DNA of 64,000 nucleotides from Sphagnum compactum (lineage: Eukaryota > Bryophyta > Sphagnopsida > Sphagnales). A program made the translations under genes and the position numbers. Below the pieces are notes generated by a model. That model was not told the origin of the DNA. It ran no database searches and was given only the letters and a program-made list of their open reading frames with translations. The stretch covers positions 16,001,118-16,065,117 of the forward strand of contig OZ234503.1 in the NCBI GenBank assembly GCA_965153455.1. Direction: 5' to 3'. This document shows, in pieces, positions 45,061 to 57,944 of this stretch (the stretch's first letter is position 1; every line of letters begins with the position of its first letter).

Positions 45061-45841
45061 AGCTAAAATAAAATAAACTTAATTAAGTAGGTAGTTGATT
45101 TTCATGTAATTGATCATAAAAATATAGTTATCCATAGATGAACGAAATGTGACCATGTCATATGAAACGTTTTTTTAAATGAATTTTTAAAAATATCTAA
45201 AATGAGTTGCACATGGGTAATGTCATGTCACGCGGAGCCCAAGTCAGGTATTGACCCCCGGAAAAAAAAACACCAAAAAAAACTTCGGGCAGCAAGTAAA
45301 TAAGTAATTGTTTTTGGGTTGAAAAATAAAGGGTTGTTTAGGGCAGATGACAAGAATTAAGCCCATTACTTAAGCAAGTTAATAAGTAATTGTTTTAGTT
45401 TTGAGTTGAAAATAAAGGGTTGTTTAGGGCAGATGACAAGAATTAAAAGATTACTTAAGCAAGTTAATAAGTATGGTCGTGATAAAGAATAATTTCTTTG
45501 GGCAGAAAAAAAATGAATTTCAGCTTTGGGTTGGTAAAATTTTGGAAAGGGGGGGCAGATTATTAAAATAAGTGGACCCCATCCAAAACAGTGGGCTGTT
45601 GGCCCCCAAAAAAACTCATTTGGGCAGTGAATAAAATACTTTTGAGCAATTCTTTAGGCAGAAAATTAAATACTTTGGAGGAAACGAAAAAATTGGGCAG
45701 CGAATCAAATCATTTTGAGCAGATATTGGGCAGAATTTATTTTTCTTTCGAGCAATTATCGGGGCGGTGAATAATACACCGGTGAGCAAAAACTTTGGGC
45801 AGCGAATAATTTCCTTTTGGCAGAAATATGGGCAGAAATAT
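45061..45841. repeat. GGGCAG-rich degenerate repeat
   Basis: 45061-45478 recurs at 54440-54866 and contains two imperfect tandem units with GGGCAGATGACAAGAATTAA. 45480-45841 carries repeated GGGCAG(C/T)GAATAA and TTTTGAGCA words about 35-45 bp apart. Part of it also occurs at 29341-29509. It ends where D segment 2 begins. Confidence 0.7.
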
Positions 45842-47835
45842 GTTGCCAAAGCAAGGTGTCCAGAACTTTGGTCTAAGTTGGAGGAGGATAAACGGTGACT
45901 TTCCGAAACTGTTGTGCTTTGAATAGGATCATGATATCCAAGATATGAGATCAACAAGGCCGGAAGAAGTCAAACAACCCTCTCATATTGCTGTAATATT
46001 TTTGCAAAAGCAGCCATGTTCAAGGAGCTGCCACAATATCCCCGCAAGGATTGTCAGGGTTCCGGTCTGGGTTCATTCACAAGGGAGATGCACGTTACGA
46101 TGGCAGGATGAGCGATCTCCTAGAAAGAGTGTAAGCAGGAGAGAAACAAGGAGTTAACAGCCAGTCGAGATGCATGCCTCCAGACACACGCAACAATCAA
46201 GCGAAGTAAATTTGATTGCAGCAACAACTTGAAGCGACAAGGGCCCAAAGAGTAGATCGCAACATATCAGGTCAGCATAAAAACAAAGATAGGACAAAGA
46301 AAACACGTGAACATCCGCCGGACAGGTCAGAGCACGGAAGAACTGTGAAATAGAAGAAGAAAAGGACAAGTGGCTACAAATAGGAAGAGAAAAGATGAGA
46401 GTACCCAAGGCCAGAGTCTCGAGCACTTTGAGCCTCAAAGGTAGAAAATGTAGGAAACCTGGAGCTCTTCAGCATACCAAGCCCTCGGTAGAAGTCGAGG
46501 AATGCCACCCGCAGCACGTCTGCAGCACTTGGAACCTTCTTTGGGCGGAAGGCAACGTCTTCTTGTCCTATACAGTCGGTCATCAATCTTTTTGACTGAG
46601 AAAACACATCCTCCCATAGCATCTCGGAGATTGCTGAGATCATTGCCACAGGGGCAGACCGAGGTACGCTCCATCTAATTTGGGATCCATACATAGAAAC
46701 TCTTGTGAGCGAGGAGAGTCCCTGCAGCAACTTCCGAAGGAATCAAAGCTGCATGGGATCCAAAAGCAAGCTCCCAGGAATCCACGGTTCTTCTCCTCCA
46801 CGGCACACCGGTTACAGATGTTGCTGCAAGGGTTGCCTTCGCTATTGAATCAATCGGCTCATCATTCCTATCAAGGTAACCTGACTGTGGCACGCTTGCA
46901 CAGGAGTTCCCTGCATCGGTACAATATGAGACACGATGTCAAAGTATGCTGGATTTATGAGGAGAATGTCTTAAAAGCTTATATGTGGCGTGCAATTTCC
47001 AGATCAGGGTGCCGTACCCAAAGAAGTTGTGGTCAGACATCCTGGTAAAATTAATTTCGATGCTACCAATTCATTCAGAACGTTGCATCATCAGGCACCG
47101 AAGCACTCCCGTGCAACGTGAAAAGGGAGAGAGCATTGACCACAATCATGGAGTACCACACTTCAGCCTGCAACCGTAGATTCTCAAGCACCCGGTCCAG
47201 GCTCCGTAGCACCCACCGAGTTCGCCGTACGATCACCTCTACACGTGGAACCAACATCAGGAGCAGCCTAGAAAGAATTAGACTCACGGTATCCTTCCAG
47301 ATACATCGGGAAACCTCGGACCGCACAAAGACACGCAAAAATGTACTCCTTCACACGGACATTGGCAGCGGAGGGACCGCAAACCTCTCGTGCATCACAC
47401 CAACAGAGCCGAAAAGAAAAAACCGGCGAGCACTTTATCAACGCCCTCCTTCTACACGAAGCTCTTAAACAGGATCTACATCTCTCCATATTATGAACCC
47501 ATGATCGCTCAGATATTGCATGCCGGCGATGGTTTGCAGGTTTCGGGAATCTGGCAGTCCGATGCATGAAAAGTATAACGCCAAGTCTACTGACGCGCGA
47601 CAAAATTATGTACGAGAATTGGCATCTGCGACCATCGACGGTTGCAATCCGGTCACGCATTCTACGGATGGTGGAATTCACGTCCACAACTGATGGACGT
47701 TCGAATAAAGATCAGAGGCTCTGAAGACTTAATATTGGATCCGAATTTATTCTCTTCTTGATGTAGCAGCCTGTTAGCATCCGACACCTCCTAATGGTCT
47801 TCAGAATATTGTTAACGTTGCCAAAGTGAATTGGT
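45842..47835 (-). pseudogene. D segment 2: PHO1-like fragment
   Basis: About 98% identical to D1 from 19186 onward (offset about 26659). It keeps the SPX-type exon VLRVAFLDFYRGLGMLKSSR (about 46459-46645) but lacks the SPX-end exon, because its left end is cut at GTTGCCAAAGC. Its right end continues past the D1/D3 breakpoint (CACCTCCTAATGGTC), showing the uninterrupted sequence, and then joins array A4. Confidence 0.6.
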
Positions 47836-47847
47836 CTCAGTGCTAAA

Positions 47848-50328
47848 CCCTAAAGGAAGGTGTTAAAGTATAGGATTTAGGGAGAAATATTTGTAATTTT
47901 GTTAGAAAAGAATTTTTGTGCACGGTTAGAGGGTTTGAGACAAGGGGGATGACGTAATCTTTGGAGTAAAGTTATAATAAGGGGGGGGAAAGGGGGAACG
48001 GAGAATAAGAAGGAAAGACATAAAAGGAATTGACAAAAAGGGGTGAAAAGTAAAAGTATAACATAAAGGGAAGAGAAGTAAAAAGGTTTAGCAAAATTTG
48101 AAGAGAGCGCGAAATTATGTAAAGGATGGGCAAGAGCGAAAAGGTTTAAGAGAAATGGGGCAAAGGGAAGTGTAAAGGTTAGGAAAGGTAGAAGCGATGC
48201 GGGAGAATATTTGAGCGGTAAAAATGCGAAGCGATAAATATAGAAAGAATATGGCGAGACAAAAGTTATAAGGTAGTTTTGCATAAGGAGGGGAGAAAGC
48301 AAAAGGATTTGCATAGAGGAGGATAAAGCAAATAAGCTTAGCATGGGGGTAAAGTGCGGTAAAGCGAGAAAAAGCCCGGTAAAACGCGGTAAGTGGGAGA
48401 AAGCAACGTAAAGCGGGGTAAACGGGAGAAAGCGGATAAAGCGCGATAAGCGAGAGAAAGCGGGGTAAAGAGCGGTAAGCGAGAGAAAGCGCGTCAAAGC
48501 GTGCTAAGCGAGAGAAAGCAGGGTAAAGCGCGGTAAGCAAGATAAAGCCCAAGAAGCAGGGGAAAGCGGCGTAAAGCGTAATAAGCGGGAGAAAGCGAGG
48601 TAAAGCGTAATAAGCGAGAGATAGCGCGATAAAGCGAAATAAGCGGGAGAAAGCGCGATAAAGCAGAATAAGTGGGAAAAAGCGGGAGAAAGCGGGAGAA
48701 AGCGGAATAAGTGGGAGAAAGCGCGATAAAGCGGAATAAATGGGAGAAAGCGGGAGAAAGCGCAATAAAGCGGAATAAGTGGGAGAAAGCGGGAGAAAGC
48801 GCAATAAAGCGGAATAAGTGGGAGAAAGCGGGAGAAAGCGCGATAAAGCGGAATAAGTGGGAGAAAGCGCGATAAAGCGGAATAAGTGGGAGAAAGCGGG
48901 AGAAAGCACGATAAAACGACATAAAGCGCAATAAGCGGGAGAAAGCGGGGTAAAGCGCGATAAGCAAGAAAAAGCGGGGTAAAGCACAGTGAGCGGGAGA
49001 TAGCGCGATAAAGCGGAATAAGCGGCAGAAAGCAGGGTTTAGCGGGGTTAAGCGGGGTAAAGCGGGGTAAAGCGGGGTAAAGCGCGGTAAAGCACGGTAA
49101 GCGGGGGAAAGCGGCGTAAAGCGCGATAAGCGGGAAAGCAGGAGGTGAAGCGCAGTAAGCGGGAGAAAGCGCGATAAAGTGCAATAAACGGGAGAAAACG
49201 AGGTTTAGCGGGGTTTAGCGGGGTTTAGCGGGGTGAAGCAGGGTAAAGCGCGGTAAGCAAAATAAAGCATGGTAAGTGGGGGAAAGCGGTGTAAAGCGCG
49301 ATAAATGGGAAAGCAGGAGGTAAAGCGCAATAAGCGAGAGCAAGCGCGATAAAGCAGAATAAACGGGAGAAAGCGGGGTTTAGCAGGGTTTAGCGGGGTA
49401 AAGCGGCGTAAAGCGCGGTAAGGAAGATAAAACACGATAAGCGGGGGAAAGCGGCGTAAAGCGCAATAAGTGGGAAAGCAGGAGGTAAAGCGGAGTAAGC
49501 GAGAAAAAGCGCGATAAAGCGGAATAAACGGGAGAAAGCGGGAGAAAGCGAGGTAAAGGAAGATAAAGCACGGTAAGCGGGGGCAAGCGGCGTAAAATGC
49601 GATAAGTGGGAAAGCAGGAGGTAAAGCGCAGTAAGCGAGATAAAGCGCAATAAAGCGAAATAAACGGGAGAAAGCGGGAGAAAGCGGGGTAAAGCGGGGT
49701 AAAGCGGGGTAAAGCGCGGTAAATCGCGATAAGCGGGTAAGCAGGGGAAAGCAGTGTAAAGCGCGATAAGTGGGAAAGCAGGAGGTAAAGCGCAGTCAGC
49801 GCGATAAAGCGCGATAAAGCGAAATAAACGAGAGAAAGCAGGAGAAAGCGCGGTAAATCGCGGTAAGTGGGTAAACAAGGGAAAGCGGCATAAAGCGCGA
49901 TAAGTGGGAAAGCAGGAGGTAAAGCGGAGTAAGCGAGATAAAGCGCGAGAAAGCGGAATAAACGGGAGAAAGCGGGAGACAGCGCAGTAAAGCGCGGTAA
50001 AGCGCAGTAACTTGCGGTAAGTGGGTAAGCAGGGGAGAGCGGCATAAAGCGCGATAAGTGGGAAAGCAGGCGGTAAAGCGCAGTAAGCGGGAAAAAGCGC
50101 GATAAAGTGGAATAAACGGGAAAAAGCGGGAGAAAGCGGGGTAAAGCGCGGTAAAGCGCGGTAAATCGTATTAAGTGGGTAAGCAGGGGAAAGCGGCATA
50201 AAGCGCGATAAGTGGGAAAGCAGGAGGTAAAGCGCAATAAGCGAGATAAAGCGCGATAAAGCGGAATAAACGAGAGAAAGCGGGAGAAAGCGAAGTAAAG
50301 CGCGGTAAGCGCGGTAAGGGGGTAAGCA
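47848..50328. repeat. Array A4: prefix plus the longest AAAGCG-type array
   Basis: A prefix like those of A2 and A3 (47848-48340) runs into about 2 kb of AAAGCGCGAT, AAAGCGGAAT, AAGTGGGAG and AAAGCGGGGT words. Local higher-order blocks are visible. A unit containing CGGAATAAGTGGGAGAAAGC repeats at about 56-67 bp between 48700 and 48900, and a unit with GATAAGTGGGAAAGCAGGAG repeats at about 140-160 bp from 49290 to 50240. The G/A-rich strand is again plus. Confidence 0.92.
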
Positions 50329-50410
50329 AGGGTTTAGGGTTTAGGTTTTAGGGTTAAGGGTTTAGGTTTAGGGTTAGGGTTAAGGGTTAGGGTTTAGGGT
50401 TTAGGGGTTA
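50329..50410 (+). repeat. Interstitial telomere-type repeat, about 80 bp
   Basis: About eleven degenerate TTTAGGG/TTAGGG/TTAAGGG units lie between array A4 and the C-tract satellite, in the same order and orientation as at 14168-14192. Confidence 0.88.
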
Positions 50411-50803
50411 CATGTGTGTCCCCACCAAAATTGGGTTTTTTTTTTTGGGTTTTGAAGTGACCTACCCCCCCATTTTCAAGGGTTCTAAAGCCAATGGTGC
50501 AATAAAATTCGCTTAATCTATCACCATTTGGAGATATGGGGGGTGTGAAATTTTAGGGGGGCCGGATAGATGAGGGCATAAAAGGTTAATTATGATACAT
50601 GTTGAAGGTTTTGAAGTAACCTACCCCCCCATTTTCAAGTGTTTTAAGGCTAGTGGTGGAGTTATTTTTGCTTGAAAGTGTCAGATTTGCAAGATATAGG
50701 AGATTTGGGGTTTTTGTGTTTGATGGGCATTTTCACCTGATTGCAGTGTTGTTTGTGATATTTGGAGGTGGCCTACCCCCCCATTTTCAAGTGTTCTAAA
50801 TCC
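50411..50803. repeat. C-tract satellite, region 3
   Basis: It starts CATGTGTGTCCCCACCAAAA and contains three ACCTACCCCCCCATTTTCAA-type units. B element 10 cuts it after TTCTAAATCC. Confidence 0.84.
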
Positions 50804-51239
50804 TATCTTAGTAATCGGAGCATTACGAGTGTAATGCCGGGGGCTGGGGGCTGTTTGACCAGAGAAAATACACAGGAGTGCCGGGCTGTTTTTGCGCGAT
50901 GCCGGGCTGTTTTTGTTGACTTTTTTCACTTTTAGTTACTTTTAGTTACTTTTTTTACTGGTCGTAAGTTTTGTAAGTTACTTTTTACTGGTGAAAGGGG
51001 TAAATTTTGTTACTTTTCTTACTACTCGTAAGTTTTAAGAAATTACTTTTTACTGTGGAGAAGGGGCAGGGTTTATATTGGGTTGATTGTGCGAGGGGGG
51101 GGTTTAGGGGTGCACCTTCATGCATTTTTTTAATTTTTTTTTTACTGTTGAGGGGGAGGGGGGAAATGGGTACCCCTAGATATATGGGTTCAGGGTGGAA
51201 GGAGGACGGGGATATGGGTACATTTAAGGTCCCTTTTTA
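50804..51239 (+). repeat. B element 10 (GCATTAC-type hairpin)
   Basis: It starts TATCTTAGTAATCGGA. The hairpin GCATTACGAGTGTAATGC lies at 50820-50837. AGTGCCGGGCTG and GATGCCGGGCTG follow. It is joined to C module 2. Confidence 0.86.
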
Positions 51240-51825
51240 AGATATATATTTGTTGTGTTTGGATGGATGACGGGCAGATGAGAAGATGGATGACGCAACG
51301 GACGGATGGATGGGAAGCTTCATCTCGTCCACGACGTCGTTTACTATATAAGAATATAAAATCCCCATTTCTTTTCTTTTTTTTGTTTCGATCTTAGGGT
51401 TTCTTTGTGTTTTTTGCATTCCTTTTCTTTTTCAATTTTTTTTCAAAAAGGTTTTCTAAATAATAATTAAAAAGTGAAATTTCATTTCCACAGAACGAAA
51501 AAGATTACTAATATTTTTTCTGATGATTCTTTTTTTCCTTTTTATTTATTTATTTATTTTTCATTTTTCAATTTCTCAGGCTATTTTGTTTTATTTTCGA
51601 ATAGCCTTGTTCTTCAATAATAACCACAAAACGAGAAATAATTTATGAAGCGTAAGTGTTTTTTGATCGTTGTTTTTATCTCTCCGCAGATTTGAACGCA
51701 GGCTTGCAAGGTTCATGCCCGCCGCAACGATCACAGCACACACGATAGGAAGGCCGAGAATACGACTTGAAGCAGCCAGGGTTCCGGCTGTACTAAGCCA
51801 GGGGTGCGACGAGAACAATCGGTAG
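51240..51825 (+). promoter_or_regulatory. C module 2: promoter-like segment plus exon-like end
   Basis: ACGACGTCGT (51331-51340) and TATATA (51345-51350) lie at the same spacing as in C module 1. A pyrimidine-rich leader, TTTATTTATTTATTTATT runs and an acceptor-like TCTCTCCGCAG (ending 51689) follow. The short exon-like reading after it (MPAATITAHTIGRPRIRLEA) is cut at 51825, where the 1-kb duplicated segment begins. Confidence 0.58.
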
Positions 51826-52875
51826 TTCAATCTAGAGTTTTTAACATGAACGCAACATAAGAGTGGCAACAGTAAGCCCATCCATCACTCTCTCTGCAGT
51901 CATCGTTTCTTTTCCTTCCGCTTGCACAGCTCACTCGATAAACCGGGTACCCTACTAACACACGAAAAACAGCAGGCAGAAAAGGAGGGGATGCTAACTT
52001 TGAAAGCACATGTCAGGAACACCGGTGGGAGATGGAATGCAAAGCATCAAGGTACCCAAGCCGATCTTCGTATCGATTCCACAACGTGACAGGGGCGTAT
52101 TCCACATCCAGAGATGAAGTTCTCAATACAAGAAAATAAACCCAACAAATCGGAAAGTAAACAAAGATAAACAAACCACAGTTTAATTTCTGAGAACAGG
52201 GTAGGGTTTGACCCCTTACCCGGGGGGTCAGGGTCTCAAGGTTTAGCCACGAGGGTTACAAGCAACGAGAAAGAAATTATATAAGCATCAAACTTAATTA
52301 TGTTTTACCAGAAGCAACGAGAAAAAAATTATATAAACATCAAACTTAGTTATGTTTCTATGTAGATGGGAGGATGGGAGTAAGCTGCCAGACGTTCTCG
52401 GCGTAATTCCAATGGTGTACAAAGAACATCCAAAATCACATAAGGTTTCATTCCTGGTAATAGATGGACTCAGCTTCTCACCAGTATTGGTATATGAGGA
52501 GGAGCTAGACAAAGAGGCTTTGAGCATCTAAACAGGATTTTCGGAAATCTCAGCTTTAAGGTTAGAAAACCAGGCAGCTAAGCAACCCAGTTTCCCTGCA
52601 CAAGGAATGGATCAAATTCTTCTGATACCACCCCTCCTAACCGTTAAAGAGACACATCCTCTCTCGAAAGAGTCAATCGTCGGAAAGATTCAGCTCCCTA
52701 TCCTAACGGGGAGCATGGATACATACCCTAACCATGCAGACCTGGATGCAACAATCCTCGTTTTTCGTAGATGAAAGGAATTCTCATAGTTTGGCAGAAG
52801 CATGAAGGAACAACAGGTTTCAAATGGGAACCGAGGATATTTGACTCGGTGATGTACAACGGTGAATTAATAACA
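51820..52875. repeat. 1.05-kb segmental duplication, copy 2 (with candidate exon)
   Basis: A near-identical copy of 37395-38452. The candidate terminal exon is at 52366-52531 on the plus strand, with the reading WEDGSKLPDVLGVIPMVY kept and one Glu to Lys change. The copy ends abruptly at AATTAATAACAC, where B element 11 starts. Confidence 0.92.
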
Positions 52876-53309
52876 CTATCTTAGTAATCGGAGCATTACG
52901 AGTGTAATGCCGGGGGCTGGGGGCTGTTTGACCAGAGAAAATACACAGGAGTGCCGGGCTGTTTTCGCGCGATGCCGGGCTGTTTTTGTTGACTTTTTTC
53001 ACTTTTAGTTACTTTTAGTTACTTTTTTTACTAGTCGTAAGTTTTGTAAGTTACTTTTTACTGGTGAAAGGGGTAAGTTTTGTTACTTTTTTTACTACTC
53101 GTAAGTTTTAAGAAATTACTTTTTACTGTGGAGAAAGGGCAGGGTTTATATTGGGTTGATTGTGCGAAGGGGGGGTTTAGGGGTGCACCTTCATGCATTT
53201 TTAAAAAAAAAATTTTACTGTTGAGGGGGAGGGGGGAAATGGGTACCCCTAGATATATGGGTTCAAGGTGGAAGGAGGACGGGGATATGGGTACATTTAA
53301 GGTCCCTTT
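52876..53309 (+). repeat. B element 11 (GCATTAC-type hairpin)
   Basis: It starts TATCTTAGTAATCGGA immediately after AACAC of the duplicated segment. The hairpin is at 52893-52910. It is joined to C module 3. Confidence 0.87.
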
Positions 53310-53497
53310 TTAAGATATATATTTGTTGTGTTTGGATGGATGACGGGCAGATGAGAAGATGGATGACGCAACGGAGTGATGGATGGAAAGCTTCATCTCG
53401 TCCACGACGTCGTTTACTACATAAGAATATAAGATCCCCATTTCTTTATCTTTTTTTTGTTTCGGTCTTAGGGTTTCTTTGTGTTTTTTGCATTCCT
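53310..53497 (+). promoter_or_regulatory. C module 3: truncated promoter-like segment, TATA mutated
   Basis: ACGACGTCGT (53404-53413) is kept, but the TATA box reads TACATAA instead of TATATAA. The module is cut after TTGCATTCC by B element 12. Confidence 0.6.
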
Positions 53498-54440
53498 TAA
53501 GGTATGATCCGGGCATTACGAGTGTAATGCCGATGGCTGGTGGCTGTTTGACCAGGAAAAATACACAGCGATGCCTGGCTGTTTTCACGCAATGCCTGGT
53601 TGTATTTGTTAACCTTTTTCACTTTTTGTTACTTTTTGTTACTTTTTTTACTGGTCGTAAATTTTGTAAGTTGCTTTTTATTGGTGAAAGGGGTAAGGTT
53701 TGTTACTTTTTGTTACTGCTTGTAACTTTGATAAATTACTTTTTACTGGGCCAAGAGGGCCAGGGTTTATATTTTATTCATTGTGCGAGGGGGGGGGAAA
53801 GGGTGCACCTTGATTTTTTTCCTTCATTTTTTGGACTGTTGAAGGGGAGGGAGGGGGGTCGAGGTTGATGTTTTTATTTTCCCCTTCATTGGAAATGTGG
53901 AAGGAGGAGGGGGGAAAGGGTGCACCTTGATTTTTTTCCTTCATTTTTTGGACTGTTGAAGGGGAGGGAGGGGGGTCGAGGTTGATGTTTTTATTTTCCC
54001 CTTCATTGGAAATGTGGAAGGAGGAGGGGGGAAAGGGGTTAATTTAAGGGCTCTGGAAATGTTTTTTTCATTGTGGAGAGGCTAGGGAGGGGAAGGGGGT
54101 AATTTCTTTTACAAATTCATTATGGGACGGGGGAAAGGGTGCACCTTGATTTTTTTCTTCTTTTTTTTCACTGTTGAGGGGGAGGGGGGTGGAGGGTAAT
54201 GTTTTTTTTTTCCCTTCATTTGACATGTGGAAGGAGGAAGGGAAAGGGATGATTTTTTTTTTAAATTTTTTTTTTTCATTGTGGAGTGGCTAGGGACAGG
54301 GGGAACATGAAAGGGTTTTTTTTTTTAATATGTTGAAGGGGGATGGGAGGGAGTTTTTTTTTCTATGTTGAAAAGGGATGAGAGAGGGGTTTTCTTTTTA
54401 CAAGTTCATAGGGGGGGGGTTAGGGTTGGTTTAATTAATT
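53498..54440 (+). repeat. B element 12 with internally doubled tail
   Basis: It starts TTAAGGTATGATCCG. The hairpin is at 53512-53531. A 125-bp tail block (GGGTGCACCTTGATTTTTTT to GGAAGGAGGAGGGGGGAAAG) is present twice in tandem (about 53790-54040). The unit corresponds to B element 9. Confidence 0.86.
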
Positions 54441-54867
54441 AAATCTGAGCTAAAATAAAATAAACTTAATTAAGTAGGTAGTTGATTTTCATGTAATTGA
54501 TCATAAAAATATAGTTATCCATAGATGAACGAAATGTGACCATGTCATATGAAACGTTTTTTTAAATGAATTTTTAAAAATATCTAAAATGAGTTGCACA
54601 TGGGTAATGTCATGTCACGCGGAGCCCAAGTCAGGTATTGACCCCCGGAAAAAAAAACACCAAAAAAAACTTCGGGCAGCAAGTAAATAAGTAATTGTTT
54701 TTGGGTTGAAAAATAAAGGGTTGTTTAGGGCAGATGACAAGAATTAAAAGATTACTTAAGCAAGTTAATAAGTAATTGTTTTAGTTTTGAGTTGAAAATA
54801 AAGGGTTGTTTAGGGCAGATGACAAGAATTAAAAGATTACTTAAGCAAGTTAATAAGTATGGTCGTG
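54441..54867. repeat. Copy of the GGGCAG-rich segment
   Basis: Matches 45061-45478 closely, with two complete copies of the GGGCAGATGACAAGAATTAA unit. It ends at ATGGTCGTGACT, where D segment 3 starts. Confidence 0.85.
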
Positions 54868-57800
54868 ACTATCTATCAGCATGCACCTTTGAAAGGAAAG
54901 CTAAAAAATTGCTGTCCTGGACAAAACATTCGGTGATTATATCTGAGTGGATTGGTTGGTAGAGAGGATAAATGCGAGTAAGGCAATAAGATAGTGCCTG
55001 AAAGTTGGGAAAATGGTCTGCAAATAAGTCAAATATTGCATCTTTCTGTAATCCCCGTCCAGTTGCAGTACGCAGCCAAATGCTAAGATCAGTATCAACG
55101 AACGCCAAGTGAAAAACCCTGCACAAGAGCAAGACGGAACCAGAATTTAGAACTCACGATCGTACACCGGAAATCTACGGATGATCTCAAAGAGCTTCAA
55201 ATTTTCGGTAAGTAATACAACCACAGCACAACATTGGAGGCTCCGATGCTTCTTGCCTCATGAACGTATCAACCTTATGAATGCACGGACAGCAACAATT
55301 TATGCACTTGGATTTGGCTCTTTAAGGTGAAAGGGATGCCTCCATACAAAACCACTAAAAATGTGAACCCGTGTTCGACAACGGTAATGATTTTTATCAT
55401 ACCCGGTAAATACGTCAGACTGTGAGGGGCTGTTCGGTGAATCGGTCTCAGTGCTGCCACGGCCTGCTGCTGATTACCTGACGTGAAACGCTCTGCGAAT
55501 GTGACCTCCACCTTCCCCATAAGTCAGAAGTCCACATTTTTTCCAGTTCATATATCATACAGGTTTCAAATGTTCTTCCTAGCTGTCGACCAATTCAGAC
55601 CAGTCCTTCTATCAGCGGTCTCAATAGTTGCAGAATTGACCTTGCAGATCAGGAACAAGAGTCGTCAACCTTCTCGGAGGAATTGATGTCAGCACGATCC
55701 ACATGATGCATATAGCTTTGAGCTATAAACAAACCGGTGACCTGCACCAACCCCCAGCAACTGTCGTATGAAAAGAGCACCCGACCACTCCAAAGTAGTC
55801 GAAACACTCGTAACCGAGAAACAAATCTCATTGCAACTATTGTGAGCAAAAGTTGTGAAAAACGCATCGTCCATTTCGAGAAACTCATCCTCCCAGGCTT
55901 GCAGCACAAGAAGAAAACTCCGAGAAAGACGAGCCGTCGGCTAAAACGTAGACACTGTGCATGCTCCGAATACTCAAAATCTATCTCTGTTCGTGTTGCC
56001 AAAGCAAGGTGTCCAGAACTTCGGTCTAAGTTGGAGGAGGATAAACGGTGACTTTCCGAAACTGTTGTGCTTTGAATAGGATCATGATATCCAAGATATG
56101 AGATCAACAAGGCCGGAAGAAGTCAAACAACCCTCTCATATTTCTGTAATATTTTTGCAAAAGCAGCCATGTTCAAGGAGCTGCCACAATATCCCCGCAA
56201 TGATTGTCAGGGTTCTGGTCTGGGTTCATTCACAAGGGAGATGCACGTTAGGAAGGCAGGATGAGCGATCTCCTAGAACGAGTGTAAGCAGGACAGAAAC
56301 AAGGAGTTAACAGCCAGTCGAGATGCATGCCTCCAGACACACGCAACAATCAAGCGAAGTAAATTTGATTGCAGCAACAACTTGAAGCGACAAGGGCCCA
56401 AAGAGTAGATCGCAACATATCAGGTCAGCATAAAAACAAAGATAGGACAAAAAAAACACGTGAACATCCGCTCGACAGGTCAGAGCACCGAAGAACTGTG
56501 AAATAGAAGAAGAAAATGACAAGTGGCTACAAATAGGAAGAGAAAAGATGAGAGTACCCAAGGCCAGAGTCTCGAGCACTTTGAGCCTCAAAGGTAGAAA
56601 ATGTACGAAACCTGAAGCTCTTCAGCATACCAAGCCCTCGGTAGAAGTCGATGAATGCCACCCGCAGCACGTCCGCAGCACTTGGAACCTTATTTCGGCC
56701 GAAGGCAATGTCTTCTTGTCCTATACAGTCGGTCATCAATCTTTTTGACGGACAAAACACATCCTCCCATAGCATCTCGGAGATTGCTGAGATCATTGCC
56801 ACAGGGGCAGACCGAGGTAGGCTCCATCTAATTTGGGATCCATACATAGAAGCTCTTGTGAGCGAGGAGAGTCCCTGCAGCAACTTCCGAAGGAATCAAA
56901 CCTGCATCGGATCCAAAAGCAAGCTCCCAGGAATCCACGGTTCTTCTCCTCCACGGCACACCGGTTAGAGATGTTGCTGCAAGGGTTGCCTTCGCTATTG
57001 AATCAATCGGCTCATCATTCCTATCAAGGTAACCTGACTCCGGCAGGCTTGCACAGGAGTTCCCTGCATCCGTACAATATGAGACACGATGTCAAAGTAT
57101 GCTGGATTTATGAGGAGAATGTCTTAAAAGCTTATATGTGGCGTGCAATTTCCAGATCAGGGTGCCGTACCCAAAGAAGTTGTGGTCAGACATCCTCGTA
57201 AATTTAATTTCGATGCTACCAATTCATTCAGAACGTTGCATCATCAGGCACCGAAGCACTCCCGTGCAATGTGAAAAGGGAGAGAGCATTCACCACAATC
57301 ATCGAGTACCACACTTCAGCCTGCAACTGTAGATTCTCAAGCACCCGGTCCAGGCTCCGTAGCACCCACCGAGTTCGCCGTACGATCACCTCTACACGTG
57401 GAACCAACGTCAGGAGCAGCCTAGAAAAAATTAGACTCACGGTATCCTTCCAGATACATCGTGAAACCTCGGACCGCACAAAGACACGCAAAAATGTACT
57501 CCTTCACATGGACATTGGCAGCGGAGGGAGCGCAAACCTCTCGTGCATGACACCAACAGAGCCGAAAAGAAAAAACCGGCGAGCACTTTATCAACGCCCT
57601 CCTTCTACACGAAGCTCTTAAACAGGATCTACATCTCTCCATATTATGAACCCATGATCGCTCAGATATTGCATGCCGGCGATGGTTTGCAGGTTTCGGG
57701 AATCTGGCAGTCCGATGCATGAAAAGTATAACGCCAAGTCTACTGACGCGCGACAAAATGATGTACGAGAATTGGCATCTGCGACCATCGACGGTTGCAA

Positions 57801-57944
57801 TCCGGTCACGCATTCTACGGATGGTGGAATTCACGTCCACAACTGATGGACGTTCGAATAAAGATCAGAGGCTCGGAAGACTTAATATTGGATCCGAATT
57901 TATTCTCTTCGTGATGTAGCAGCCTGTTAGCATCCGACACCTCC
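54868..57944 (-). pseudogene. D segment 3: PHO1-like fragment, longest dispersed copy
   Basis: The copy extends further left than D1 or D2. The first 300 bases match 61834-62130 at the parental-like locus, and the minus strand there reads FHLAFVDTDLSIWLRTATGR. The SPX-end exon (55396 to about 55510) reads VEVTFAERFTSGNQQQAVAA, but a deletion of about 38 bp between two ATAAGT words has removed its acceptor. The SPX exon (about 56612-56795) reads VLRVAFIDFYRGLGMLKSFR. The right end is cut by B element 13 after CACCTCC. It is not translatable as a complete transporter. Confidence 0.62.

Noticed and set aside
50329-50410. A true chromosome end
   Set aside because: The telomere-type run is short, degenerate and flanked on both sides by satellite. 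It is interstitial.
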